The notes beneath the pieces are model-generated. The model was not told the origin of the DNA. It did not search any database and saw nothing but the letters and a program-made list of their open reading frames with translations. Shown piece after piece: positions 23,359 through 33,366 of a stretch of 64,000 nucleotides of DNA. Location: assembly GCA_037447655.1 (NCBI GenBank), contig JBBHKE010000303.1:317473-381472 (forward strand), in the 5' to 3' direction. The position numbers and the translations under genes are program-made. The stretch's first letter is position 1. The number at the start of each line of letters is the position of its first letter. Source of the DNA: Zygnema cylindricum. Lineage: Eukaryota > Streptophyta > Zygnematophyceae > Zygnematales > Zygnemataceae.

Positions 23359-24664
23359 TGTGATATTTGGGTATTTTCTAGGTCTTTATTAGATAGAAAA
23401 GGGTAGAGGCAGTCTGCCTCTGACTCCCTTCTCCAAGCCCCCACACTTGTCGTAGTCACTGAAGGCTGGAGAGGGAGCTAGAGCCATGGCTGCCTAAGCT
23501 CTTCAGAGAGACAGGAGTAGACAATAGATATGTCTACTAAAAAGACATTTGACGGACCCAGGAATTGATCCTGGTACCTACCAGCCGTCAACCATCCCGT
23601 AGTCGTTAGCTTTGTCCATTTAGTCTATGACTAGTGCTAGGACATATATGGTTTGATAGATATTTATATAGTTACAGGTAAGGAATTCAATTTAACTGGA
23701 TTACGGTATTCAGGGCATAGAAACAGTTGTTCTTGTAGCACCGGACGAAATAAATAGTACAGACATTTATTTCGACGGTCCGTTTTAGTTACGATGTAAA
23801 TCGGACGGCCGTGGTAAGCGCCGACATCGCTGAAAGGAAAATTTGGAAGTTTGCAGACGCCGCCACTCCGGATGACACATGGCAACATCGTACGGGATTA
23901 CAGAATTTCCGAAACGACAGAAAACAAATCCGGGAGTGACAAATGTCGCACTATGGCGACATCGTACAATGTACGTACAGAAATTACTCCGGCACTTGTA
24001 CTTTCTTGTACGGTACCGTTTTCTAACGCGGCATGACCTGGCGCCACGTGGAGAGATAAGATTTGGAGGCAGGAATTCCAGAGAATATAAGAGAAAATCC
24101 GGATAGGACATTTGTTGACTTTTTAGCCATGTCGTACGATGACCGTACAAAAAGTACACCGGCATCTGTACCTTTATGTACTATACAGTAATGTGATTGG
24201 TCCGTACCTCAGTACTAGAGGGTTTAGAGAGGGGTATAGGACTTAGAATATTTCGGGTAGGTAGCTGACTCTCCCAGAGAGCACCTTGTATAAATGGCAA
24301 ACTTTGGCCACCCATAACTATCAATTCAGTTGACCAAATTCATTGATTCTTGTTGATGCGGACTCAGGGGAGTCCAGGCTACACAGGAGTGTAGTCGGTC
24401 AGATTCTTTGCCTGCCAGGGTGGCTGCATTTCTAAGGGAAAGTCAAAGTGGGGGAATGTGTCCAAATCTCATATTCTAACTTTGCATTCTATGGTGGAAC
24501 TGAGCACACAGAAAGTTTTATTTCACAAGGGTGAAGCTTTCATGGGGTTCTGATTGACAAAGGGTCAATCATTTGGTTTTATATAAACTTGGAGTCGGCA
24601 CTATCTAGATTAGCTTCCTTTGGACCTGCGAATTCTGTGTGGCAATGGAGCCCATAGAATTTCA
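23359..24664 (+). repeat. 5' LTR of element C
   Basis: Nearly identical to the reverse complement of the D 5' LTR (31675-32981), with only a few differences seen in 1.3 kb. It is clearly more different from its own partner at 26532-27876. The gag ATG lies in its last 20 bases. It carries a tRNA-like block on the minus strand (23552-23633). Confidence 0.88.
23552..23633 (-). other. tRNA-like block with A- and B-box motifs, antisense inside the C LTR
   Basis: On the minus strand: TAGACTAAATGG (near the A-box consensus TRGCNNANNNGG), then ~50 bases later GGATCAATTCC (B-box GWTCRANNC) flanked by complementary CCAGG / CCTGG like a T-arm, and an acceptor-like GGTCCGTCA. No matching 5' acceptor strand was found, so it is not an intact tRNA gene. 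Equivalent blocks are at 32709-32790 and 50399-50476. Confidence 0.45.
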
Positions 24665-26100
24665 GGTTATGGGCCCACCATCTAGGGTGCCTATGTTTGA
24701 TGGAGCACACTTCACTTATTAGGAGTTCACGATGGAGGGATTGCTTTTCGAGAAGCACTTATGGGGAATTGTTTAGGGAAAAGTGAGGTGTCTGCCACCG
24801 GGCTTTGGAGGAGCTCACTATGGAGAATCATCTAAGGCTGCCCAGAATATCAACTAAAGTTCAGATGCAACGGAAGGTGAAGGGAAAAACCTTGCCTTAA
24901 AGGGGGAATTAGGGGAGAAGGATAATGGGATACCTATGGTGAGGGGAGCTAGGCTCTCAGCTATGGTACCACTCGTAGGGATCAAAACTGAAGAAAATGA
25001 CAGAAAAATATGGAATATAAAAACACTATAGCAAAACATCTCATACTTAGATATGTGTCTAAGTCCATAGCTATCACTCTTTTAAGTCTAACTAAGTCTT
25101 CGGAAATTTGGGAAACACTAATTCAGATTTATAAGAGTGAGACTATACAGAGGCAGCAATTAGTAAAACAGGAAATAGAGGCCTATGTTTATAAAGGCGG
25201 TAGCATGATAGAGTTTTGCAATGATATTGCTGCGTTATATGTTGAGCTAGCTAGTGCGGGATATGTAGAATCTGAGGAGAGGAAGATTAATACACTAATC
25301 ATGAAGCTCCCAGATGAGTACAAAGACATCATTTACCGTATGCAGGGAATGGATGTCTCCTCATGGACTTGGAGCATTACCATCGAGATAATTCTTCTAA
25401 GGGAAAGCACTTTGGAGCTTCGTAGGGGAAGTAAAGGGAGACTACATTTACAGCTGGTGGTGACTGGCAGAAGCGTGATCTGAGGAACGGTGGTGACAAA
25501 CGGAAGCATAATGAGAGGAAGAAAGACAAAGGTAAACCTTATCAGAACTTTGGCGGAAAGTGAGGGAGAGGAAAAGAAAGGGGAGCTTTGAAAAAAAAGG
25601 GTTTGCTTCGCTTGTAGGAAACCGGGTCACTATATGGAGGAGTGTCCTTTTTTGGAAGAACTTAGAAGTTGGTATATGAATGAGGAGGAAGAAAGGGAAG
25701 ATGAGAAAGAGGATGAAGAAATATTGGAGCTTCTTCACATCGGTAGAATGGAGAAGAGAGAAAAGAACACAGAAATTCCACGAAGACAACAGTGTGCTTT
25801 TGGAGGTATAAGGGAAGTAAAGGGAAGGGTGTTACTTGAGGGAGGTAGACATAATGTGGATTTCAAAGAGTGTAGAAAGTATGACATAAAAATATGTAAG
25901 TCAGATCTAGGATCAATTATTGAAAAAAGGAAAAATAAAAATAATGAGGATAATTTTATTGATATTTTGGAAAAAGAAAAATGGTTGGAAAGAGAGACTT
26001 CTACGGATTCCGAGGAAAGGGGAGAAGTGAAACTAGAAGGGGTTTTAAAGGATAGGGGAGAAGAGGAATATCTAATGAAAGGTTTAGGGTAGGACAAATA
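24645..26100 (+). pseudogene. Gag of element C, decayed
   Basis: The ATG at 24645 opens MEPIEF, which runs across the LTR end and the primer site into VMGPPSRVPMFDG. In-frame stops and a frameshift follow near 24720-25010. A long open part (25010-25483) carries the gag core (SEIWETLIQIYKSE, VYKGGSMIEFCNDI). The zinc knuckle CFACRKPGHYMEEC is intact near 25606-25647. An acidic, lysine-rich linker follows to LMKGLG, recalling the last RT block of element A. Function lost. Confidence 0.75.
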
Positions 26101-26199
26101 TTTATTGGGAATAAATTTAGAAAGTGAGAGTGAGGAAAGTTTAATTTTTGGGGTTAATGGGTTTGACATCACTAAAAAAGGTGATGGCATTTATAAGGT

Positions 26200-26502
26200 G
26201 TGCCTGTAAAAGGGTTAGCATCTGGGTGTATGTTACAGATTGGAGATGGGGCTGGCTGTTTAGATCGCAAGAGGGAAATCGGTTTGTGTGTGGATGAAAA
26301 AGTGATGAGGTGGATAAAATCTTTGCTCAGATTTATGAAAAGTGGGATGTTAAATAAAATGTGTGATGCAATTATGATTTCAGTTCATTTAATGCACTGC
26401 GTTAAATACGAGAGTATTTTCTTAAGTTTTATGAAAGGAAATAGAAAAAGAAAAAGGAAAAGGGGAGGAGGGGGTGTTCGTTTACTTGTTTGTGGAAGTT
26501 AA
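26200..26502 (+). pseudogene. RNase H remnant of element C
   Basis: The frame contains LASGCMLQIGDGAGCLDRKR and MRWIKSLLRFMKSGMLNKMCD. This lines up with CTSGYVLYVG..., MWVKSLLGELGHLKSG and FCDNQ of the A RNase H. The catalytic Asp and Glu blocks (SDAS, TMEAEY) are absent. It is a scar left by the deletion of pol, kept in both C and D. Confidence 0.6.
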
Positions 26503-26531
26503 AAGGAAAATAGACTAGAAAATAAGGGGAG

Positions 26532-27876
26532 TGTTGATATTTGAGTATTTTCTAGGTCTGTATTAGGATAGAAAAAGAGCTGAGGCGGTCTGCCTCTAAC
26601 TCCCATCACCATGCCCCCACACTTGTTGTAGTCACTGAATGATGGAAAGGGATCTAGAGCCATGGCTACCTAAACTCACTAGAGAAGACAAGGGGTGATT
26701 TAGGTAGATTTACCAAAAGGAACTTGACGGACCCAGGAATTGATCCTGGTACCTGGCGTCCGACAAGTCAATACAGTCGTTAGCTTTAACCGTTAAGTGT
26801 AAGACTAGTGTTACGAGATATAGGGTTTGATAAAAATATAAATTGTTACACGTAGACTAATTCGTTTAACGTGAAATAGATATTTAGTACATAGATACAG
26901 TTTAATCTAGTACGGAGTACGGTACGGGGACGGAACGGATACCGCGCATTTGTTTCGCTATCGAAATAAATGCCGCGCACCAATTTTCGACGGCTAAAAT
27001 TGAATGTCAGTTTAAATCAGACGGCCGCGATAAATGCCGAGATCGCGAAATAGGTTTTTTTTGGCGTTTGGGGCGTCACCATTCCGAATGACACGTGACG
27101 ACATTGTACAGGTTGCGGAATCTTCGGAATAGAACATAACAAATTTGAATGTGACAAATGTCACATTATAACAGCATCGTACAATGTCTGTACAAAAGGT
27201 ACTCCGGCACCTGTACTTTCTGTACGGTACCGTTTTTCTGACGTGGCATGACCTGGCGCCACGTGGAGGGATAAGATTTGGAAGCAGGAATTCCGGGGAT
27301 CATAAGAGCGAATCCGGATAGGACATGTGTTAACTTTTAAGCCATGTCGTACGATGGTGGTACAAAAGGTACACCGGCACATGTACCTTTATGTACTATA
27401 CAGTAATGTGATTGGTCCGTACCTCAGTACTAGAGGGTTTAGAGAGGGGTTTAGGACTTAGAATATTTTTGGTAGGTAGCTGCCTCTTCAGAGAGCACTT
27501 TGTGTAAATGGCAAACTTTGGCAAGCTATAACCATCAACTTCATTGACCATTTTCAGTGATTCTTTTTGTTGCGTCCTCAAGAGAGCTCAGGCAACACAA
27601 GGGTGTAATTCGTTAGAGTCTTTGCCTGCCTGGGTGGCTTCATTTTTTAGGGAAAGTCAAAGTGGGTGAATGTGTCCAAATCTCATATTCTAACTTTGCA
27701 TTCTGTCGTGGAACTGAGCACACAGAAAGTCTTATTTCACAGGGGTGATGCTATAATGGGGTTTGATTGTCAAAGGAATAATCATTTGGGTTTATATTCA
27801 CTTGGAGTCGGCACTATCTAGATTAGCTTCTTTTTATCTGCGAATTTTGTGTGGCAATGGAGCCCATAGAATTTCA
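26532..27876 (+). repeat. 3' LTR of element C
   Basis: Starts TGTTGATATTTGAG and ends GAATTTCA. It is most similar to the solo LTR at 50208-51379 (shared TTTGAGTATTTTCTAGGTCT and GGATAGAAAAAGAGCT) and belongs to a different subtype from the C 5' LTR. Confidence 0.85.
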
Positions 27877-27881
27877 GTTGC

Positions 27882-28362
27882 TGAATCGTACCACTTCGGT
27901 ACATCTCTATGAGAGCCATCCAAAGATCGGATGCCCTCTCTACCTGTAAATGAGGACAAGCAAGTCCTTGAGTGAGATGGCGTAGGATGAAGTGCTTTGC
28001 CGCCATATTGTTGAAGTCCAGGATTCAGTATCATTCTCCTCTTTCCTCGGAATAGGTGACATGAATGCCGAACCAGTTGCTATTGGTGTAGTCGTCTCCT
28101 TCTCTTTTCCATTGTCCACCAACTCTCCTTCTTTTGTTTCCTCCGTTGAAGGTGGATCTTCTTTCCTGGTGAATCTGCTTCCTCTAAACCCTGGAGGAAA
28201 TCCAAGACTTGATCGACGCCTCAGCCGTCCACTCACTATCCCCAAAAACCTTTTTTCGCATAGAGCTCCTATCATCATACTTTCCCAGTATATGAATCCA
28301 GATCCATTAAAGATTGGTACCCTAGAGGGTGGGCCCATAACCTGAAACTCTGAGACCTTCAT
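27882..28362 (-). pseudogene. N-terminal half of the element A gag
   Basis: Starts at the ATG at 28362, 20 bases inside the LTR, and reads MKVSEFQVMGPPSRVPIFNG through the LTR border and primer site. Later blocks are ATKHFILRHL-like (AAKHFILRHLTQG) and SDLWMALIEMYRSGTIQ, which would continue into QQLADQKVKEYVYKGG at 23358 if element C were removed. This join confirms the nesting. A frameshift near 28000 separates the two parts. Confidence 0.8.
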
Positions 28363-29383
28363 AAGTCCTCAGAGTGGACAGCTTCCAAAAAGCCTCTAGG
28401 AAACCCTGACCCCTTTGTTTTTCAGCAAAAACAACTGCCACCCTGGCAGACAATAACTTTGACCAACTTCACCCCTGTGAAGGCAAGACTCCTCTGAGTC
28501 GATAGCAAAAGGAATCTCTCAATTTGCTTCCCTGAGCAGTAAGTTATAGAGGGTCAAAGTTGACCTTTTGAACAAAAGCTCTCTAGAGAGAGGGTCCTAT
28601 CTCCTAAATTTTCTAAGTCCTATCTCTCTCACAGACTCCATCTACTGATGTACCGAGCCAATCAGATTACAGTTCCGTACACAAAAGTAGAGCTGTCGGT
28701 GTACTTTCTGTACGGACACTGTACGACATGGCCTAAATGTCGACACGTGGTATGTCCAGATTCGCTCCCTTAATCCTCGGAGATGCCGCGATCCAATGTC
28801 ATTCCGCCACGTGTCATCCGATGTGGCGATGACCACAAACCGCCGAAATCCTCTTCTGCGATCTCGGCGTTAATTCCGACCGTCCGATAAATTCACATTT
28901 AATCGTAGCCGTAATAAATACATGCGCGATATTCGTTTCATTAAAGAAATAAATGCGCGATATTGGTTTCTTATCCGTACCGTAATCTGTACTTTTACAT
29001 TACTAGATCTATGTATCCCGTAAACAGTTACAGTTAAATGAATTATCCCACTTGATAATGTTTAATTAATTATCAAACCATATAGTACGTAACACTAGTT
29101 CTAGACTTAACGGCTAAGGCTACCAACTACCGGTTGCTGGCCGGTAGGTACCAGGATCAAATCCTGTGGCCGGCATATACCTTTTATTAAATAATCCCTT
29201 AACTAGTATATATTTCCCGTAAACCTCAGGATAGCCTAGGTAGTCATGGCTCTAGCTTCCTCTCCAATTTCTCAGTGACTGCGACAAGTTTGAGAGTTGG
29301 AGAGAGAAGTTAGAGGTAGACTGCCTCGGCTTCTTTATTTCTATTCAGACCTAGAAAATACTTTAAAACCATTAGTTTCTACA
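28343..29383 (-). repeat. 5' LTR of element A
   Basis: Starts TGTAGAAACTAATGG on the minus strand and ends CTCAGAGTTTCA. It is followed by the primer site GGTTATGGGCCC (28342-28331). It is the same length, within one base, as the 3' copy. Confidence 0.85.
29102..29175 (+). other. tRNA-like block with A- and B-box motifs, antisense inside the A LTR
   Basis: TAGACTTAACGG (A-box-like), then CCAGGATCAAATCCTG (T-arm-like with B-box GATCAAATC) about 50 bases on. The 3' LTR copy at 19201-19278 has GGTTCAAATC at the same place. As in C and D, it points opposite to the element. It is not an intact cloverleaf. Confidence 0.45.
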
Positions 29384-29388
29384 CGTAC

Positions 29389-29786
29389 TATTTATTTCGT
29401 CCAGTGCTAAAAGTACAACTGTTCTATGCCCTGAATACCGTAATCCAGTTAAATGAAATTCCCTATTTGTAACTATATAAATATCTATCAAACCATATAT
29501 GTCATAGCAGTAGTCCTAGACTAAATGGACAAAGCTAACGACTACGGGACGGTTGACGGACGGTAGGTACCTGGATCAAATCCTGGGTCCGTCAATTACC
29601 TTTTTGGTAAATATACATATATTAGCTATTCTTGTCTCTCTGGAGAGCTTAGGGAGCCATGGCCAGTTCCCTTTCCAGCCTTCAGTGACTACGACAAGTG
29701 TGGGGGCTTGGAGAAGGGAGTCAGGGGCAGACTGCCTCTACTATTTTCTATCTAATAAAGACCTAGAAAATACCCAAATATCAACA
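29389..29786 (-). repeat. 3' LTR of D, proximal portion
   Basis: Runs from TGTTGATATTTGGG (29786) down to the CGTAC duplication of element A. It matches 32583-32981 of the intact LTR. It is noticeably more different from the D 5' LTR than the C 5' LTR is. Confidence 0.85.
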
Positions 29787-29821
29787 CTCCCATTATTTTC
29801 TATTCTACTTCCTTTCAACTA

Positions 29822-30718
29822 TTACAAACAAAATAAACAAAACACTCCCTCCCCTTTTTCCTTTTTTCTTTTCTTTTTCCTTTTATATAATTTAACAAAT
29901 ATGCTCTCGTATTTAAAACAATGCATTAGATGAAATGAAATAATAATTGCATCACACATTTCATTTAGCATCCCACTTATTATAAATCCGAGCAAAGATT
30001 TTATCCACCTCATCTCTTTTCCATCCACACTAAATCCGATTTCCCTCTTGCAATTTAAACAGCCAGCCCCATCTCCAATCTGCAACACACATCCTGAGGC
30101 TAACCCTTTTACAGGCACACCTTCATAAATATCATCACTCCCTTTAGTGATGTCAAACCCATTACCCCCAAAACATGAACTTTCCTCACTCTCTTCCATG
30201 GAGATCTTTCCACTCTCACTTTCTAAATATATTCCCAATAAATATTTCTCCTCCCCTAAACCTTTCATTAAATATTCCTCTTCTCCCTTATCCTTTAAAA
30301 CCCCTTCTAGTTTCACTTCTCCCCTTTCCTCGGAATCCGTTGAAGTATCCCTTTCCGCCCAGTTTTCTGTTTTTAAAATATCAATAAAATTATCCTCATT
30401 AATTTTATCTTTCCCATTTTCACTTATGGATCCTAGATCTGACTTTCTCATTTCTACGCCATTCACTCTACACTCCTCGACATCCTCAAGTACCTCCTCT
30501 CTCTTTACTTCCCTTATACCTCCAAAAGCACACTGTTGCCTTCGTGGAATTTTTGTGTACTTCTCTCTCTTCTCCATTCTACTGATGTGAAGAAGCTCCA
30601 AGATTTCTTCATCCTTTTTCTCCTCTTCCCCTTCTTCCTCCTCATTCACGTACCCACTTCTAAGTTCTTCCAAAAAAAGGACACTACTCCATATAGTGAC
30701 CCGGTTTCCTACAAGCAA
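29822..30718 (-). pseudogene. Downstream frame of element D: acidic linker and RNase H remnant
   Basis: An open frame of about 298 residues. After the zinc knuckle comes LEELRSGYVNEEEEGEEEKK, a long Glu/Lys-rich disordered linker, LMKGLGEEKYLLGIYLE (compare MKDMGEAKYILGIQVE of the A RT) and LASGCVLQIGDGAGC...MRWIKSLLGFIISGMLNEMCD (compare the A RNase H). No RT or RNase H catalytic residues remain. It is frameshifted from gag by one extra T in a T-run near 30680 (seven Ts in D, six in C). Confidence 0.65.
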
Positions 30719-30779
30719 AGCAAACCCCCTTTTTCAATGTTCCCCTTTCTTTTCCTCTCCCTCTTCTTCCACCGAAGTT

Positions 30780-31694
30780 TCAATAAGGTTTACCTTTCTC
30801 TTTCTTCCTCTCATCACGCTTCCGCTCGTCACCGCCGTTCCTCACATCACGCTTCCGCCAATAACCACCAGCTGTAAGTGAAGTCCCCTTGTCACTTCCC
30901 CAACGAAGCTCCAAAGTGCTTTCCCTCACAAGTATTATCCCCATGGTATTGCTCCAAGTCCATGAGGATCCATCCATTCCCTGCATACGGTTAATGATGT
31001 ATTCGTACTCATATGGGAGTTTAATGATTAGTGTATTAATCTTTCTCTTCTCAGATTCTACATATCCCGCAGTAGCAAGCTCAACATATAACGCAGCAAT
31101 ATCATTGCAAAACTCTATCATGCTACCGCCTTTATAAACATAGGCCTTTATTTCCTGTTTAACTAACTGCTGCCTCTGTATAGTCTCACTTTTATAAATT
31201 TGAATTAGTGTTTCCCAAATTTCCGAAGACTTAGTTAGATTCAAAAGAATGATAGCTATAGACTTCGACACATATCTAAGTATGAGATGTTTTGCTATAG
31301 TGTTTTTATATTCCCAAATGTTCCTATCATTTTCTTCAGTTTTTGGTTCAGTTATAACCCCCACAAGTGGAACAGTAGCCGAGAGCCTAGCTCCCATCAC
31401 CATCGGTGTCCCTTTATCCTTCTCCCCTAATTCCCCATTCACGGCAAGGTTTTTCCCTTCACCTTCCGTTGCATTTGAACTCCGGTTGATATTCTGGGCA
31501 GCCTCAGATGATTCTCCATAGTGAGCTCCTCCAAAGCCCGGTGGCAGACACCTCACTTGTCCCAAAACAGTTCCCCATAAGTGCTTCTCGAAAAGCAATC
31601 CCTCCATCGTGAACTCCCAATAAGTGAAGTCTGTTCCATCAAACATAGGCACCCTAGATGGTGGGCCCATAACCTGAAATTCTATGGGCTCCAT
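30780..31694 (-). CDS. Gag of element D
   Basis: An open frame of 304 residues starting MEPIEFQVMGPPSRVPMFDG. The first 20 bases lie in the LTR, so Gag translation reads across the LTR end and primer site, as in yeast Ty1. The core has EYKNTIAKHLILRYVSKSIA, SSEIWETLIQIYKSETIQRQ and VYKGGSMIEFCNDIAALYVE, typical of the copia gag (UBN2-type) fold. The basic tail ends KKEKGKPY at a TGA. The zinc knuckle CFACRKPGHYME lies just beyond in the same frame and is itself followed by a TAG. Gag normally forms the virus-like particle. This copy may still make a truncated Gag, but without the knuckle it probably cannot package RNA well. Confidence 0.75.
   Translation of the reverse strand: MEPIEFQVMGPPSRVPMFDGTDFTYWEFTMEGLLFEKHLWGTVLGQVRCLPPGFGGAHYGESSEAAQNINRSSNATEGEGKNLAVNGELGEKDKGTPMVMGARLSATVPLVGVITEPKTEENDRNIWEYKNTIAKHLILRYVSKSIAIILLNLTKSSEIWETLIQIYKSETIQRQQLVKQEIKAYVYKGGSMIEFCNDIAALYVELATAGYVESEKRKINTLIIKLPYEYEYIINRMQGMDGSSWTWSNTMGIILVRESTLELRWGSDKGTSLTAGGYWRKRDVRNGGDERKRDERKKEKGKPY
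31663..31674 (-). other. Half-tRNA primer-binding site of element D
   Basis: GGTTATGGGCCC on the minus strand directly after the LTR. It is complementary, with one mismatch, to the anticodon arm of initiator tRNA-Met (..GGGCUCAUAACC..) rather than to its 3' end. Identical sites lie at 28331-28342 (A, minus) and 24665-24676 (C, plus). Confidence 0.7.
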
Positions 31695-32981
31695 TGCCAC
31701 ACAGAATTCGCAGGTCCAAAGGAAGCTAATCTAGATAGTGCCGACTCCAAGTTTATATAAAACCAAATGATTGACCCTTTGTCAATCAGAACCCCATGAA
31801 AGCTTCACCCTTGTGAAATAAAACTTTCTGTGTGCTCAGTTCCACCATAGAATGCAAAGTTAGAATATGAGATTTGGACACATTCCCCCACTTTGACTTT
31901 CCCTTAGAAATGCAGCCACCCTGGCAGGCAAAGAATCTGACCGACTACACTCCTGTGTAGCCTGGACTCCCCTGAGTCCGCATCAACAAGAATCAATGAA
32001 TTTGGTCAACTGAATTGATAGTTATGGGTGGCCAAAGTTTGCCATTTATACAAGGTGCTCTCTGGGAGAGTCAGCTACCTACCCGAAATATTCTAAGTCC
32101 TATACCCCTCTCTAAACCCTCTAGTACTGAGGTACGGACCAATCACATTACTGTATAGTACATAAAGGTACAGATGCCGGTGTACTTTTTGTACGGTCAT
32201 CGTACGACATGGCTAAAAAGTCAACAAATGTCCTATCCGGATTTTCTCTTATATTCTCTGGAATTCCTGCCTCCAAATCTTATCTCTCCACGTGGCGCCA
32301 GGTCATGCCGCGTTAGAAAACGGTACCGTACAAGAAAGTACAAGTGCCGGAGTAATTTCTGTACGTACATTGTACGATGTCGCCATAGTGCGACATTTGT
32401 CACTCCCGGATTTGTTTTCTGTCGTTTCGGAAATTCTGTAATCCCGTACGATGTTGCCATGTGTCATCCGGAGTGGCGGCGTCTGCAAACTTCCAAATTT
32501 TCCTTTCAGCGATGTCGGCGCTTACCACGGCCGTCCGATTTACATCGTAACTAAAACGGACCGTCGAAATAAATGTCTGTACTATTTATTTCGTCCGGTG
32601 CTACAAGAACAACTGTTTCTATGCCCTGAATACCGTAATCCAGTTAAATTGAATTCCTTACCTGTAACTATATAAATATCTATCAAACCATATATGTCCT
32701 AGCACTAGTCATAGACTAAATGGACAAAGCTAACGACTACGGGATGGTTGACGGCTGGTAGGTACCAGGATCAATTCCTGGGTCCGTCAAATGTCTTTTT
32801 AGTAGACATATCTATTGTCTACTCCTGTCTCTCTGAAGAGCTTAGGCAGCCATGGCTCTAGCTCCCTCTCCAGCCTTCAGTGACTACGACAAGTGTGGGG
32901 GCTTGGAGAAGGGAGTCAGGGGCAGACTGCCTCTACTCTTTTCTATCTAATAAAGACCTAGAAAATACCCAAATATCAACA
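31675..32981 (-). repeat. 5' LTR of element D (intact)
   Basis: TGTTGATATTTGGG...GAATTTCA, 1307 bp. It is a near-perfect inverted copy of the C 5' LTR (23359-24664). Open frames inside it that are identical in both LTRs (for example 32174-32554) only reflect this identity and are not genes. Confidence 0.88.
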
Positions 32982-32986
32982 GCGGC

Positions 32987-33366
32987 ATTATACAATTAAG
33001 CCACCAAGCGGCAACGTGGAATTACGCCAGCGAGCGGCAGCGTAGAATTACGCCACCGGGCGCCAATGTATAATTACGCCAACTATAGGCGGTGAAGAAT
33101 TACGACACTGAGCGGCAGCGTACAATCACGCTAGCTAGCAACAGCTTAAAATTATGCCACCAGGCGGCAGCGTAGTATCACGCTAGTCGGCGGCAGCGTA
33201 AAATTACGCCACCAAGCGGCAGCGTAAAATTACGCTTGCGTATAATCCGCCACCAAGCGGCAGCGTATAATTATGCCGGCCGGCGGCAGCCTAGAATTAT
33301 GCCACCAAGCGGGCGGCAGCGTAGAATTATGCCACCGGGCAGGCGGCAGCGTAGAATATTGCCACG
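32987..33366. repeat. 26-bp minisatellite, about 14 units, target of element D
   Basis: The unit is close to GCCACCAAGCGGCAGCGTAA plus AATTAC. The last units are 30 bp through an extra GGCG. The same unit ends at 17108 on the other side of element D, so D landed inside the array. Confidence 0.85.

Larger units (their letters stand above)
23359..27876 (+). mobile_element. Element C: gag-only copia derivative nested in the gag of element A
   Basis: LTRs are 23359-24664 and 26532-27876. Target duplication GTTGC is at 23354-23358 and 27877-27881. The interior (24665-26531, 1867 bp) carries a decayed gag, an acidic linker and an RNase H remnant. It ends in a purine tract AATAAGGGGAG before the 3' LTR. 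It is the same family as D, in opposite orientation. Confidence 0.88.
18448..29383 (-). mobile_element. Element A: full-length but decayed Ty1/copia retrotransposon inserted in D
   Basis: Reads right to left. LTRs are 29383-28343 and 19489-18448 (1041 and 1042 bp). The target duplication CGTAC is at 18443-18447 and 29384-29388. Order on the minus strand is gag, protease, integrase, reverse transcriptase, RNase H, which is the copia order. Gag is split by element C at 23359-27876. The coding region is broken by frameshifts and stops, so it is not functional. Confidence 0.9.
17109..32981 (-). mobile_element. Element D: gag-only Ty1/copia derivative, outermost of a three-level nest
   Basis: Reads right to left. 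The 5' LTR is 32981-31675 (starts TGTTGATATTTGGG, ends GAATTTCA). The 3' LTR runs from 29786 to 29389, is interrupted by element A, and resumes at 18447-18403 and 18167-17109. The flanking target duplication GCGGC is at 17104-17108 and 32982-32986. The interior (29787-31674) holds a gag frame and a second frame but no protease, integrase or catalytic reverse transcriptase. D's own DNA, without the nested elements, is about 4.6 kb. Confidence 0.85.

Noticed and set aside
23785-24165. A 126-residue frame identical to one at 32174-32554, which could look like a conserved duplicated gene
   Set aside because: Both lie inside LTRs that are near-identical over 1.3 kb. Identity of the frame only reflects the LTR identity, and other LTR copies have lost the frame.
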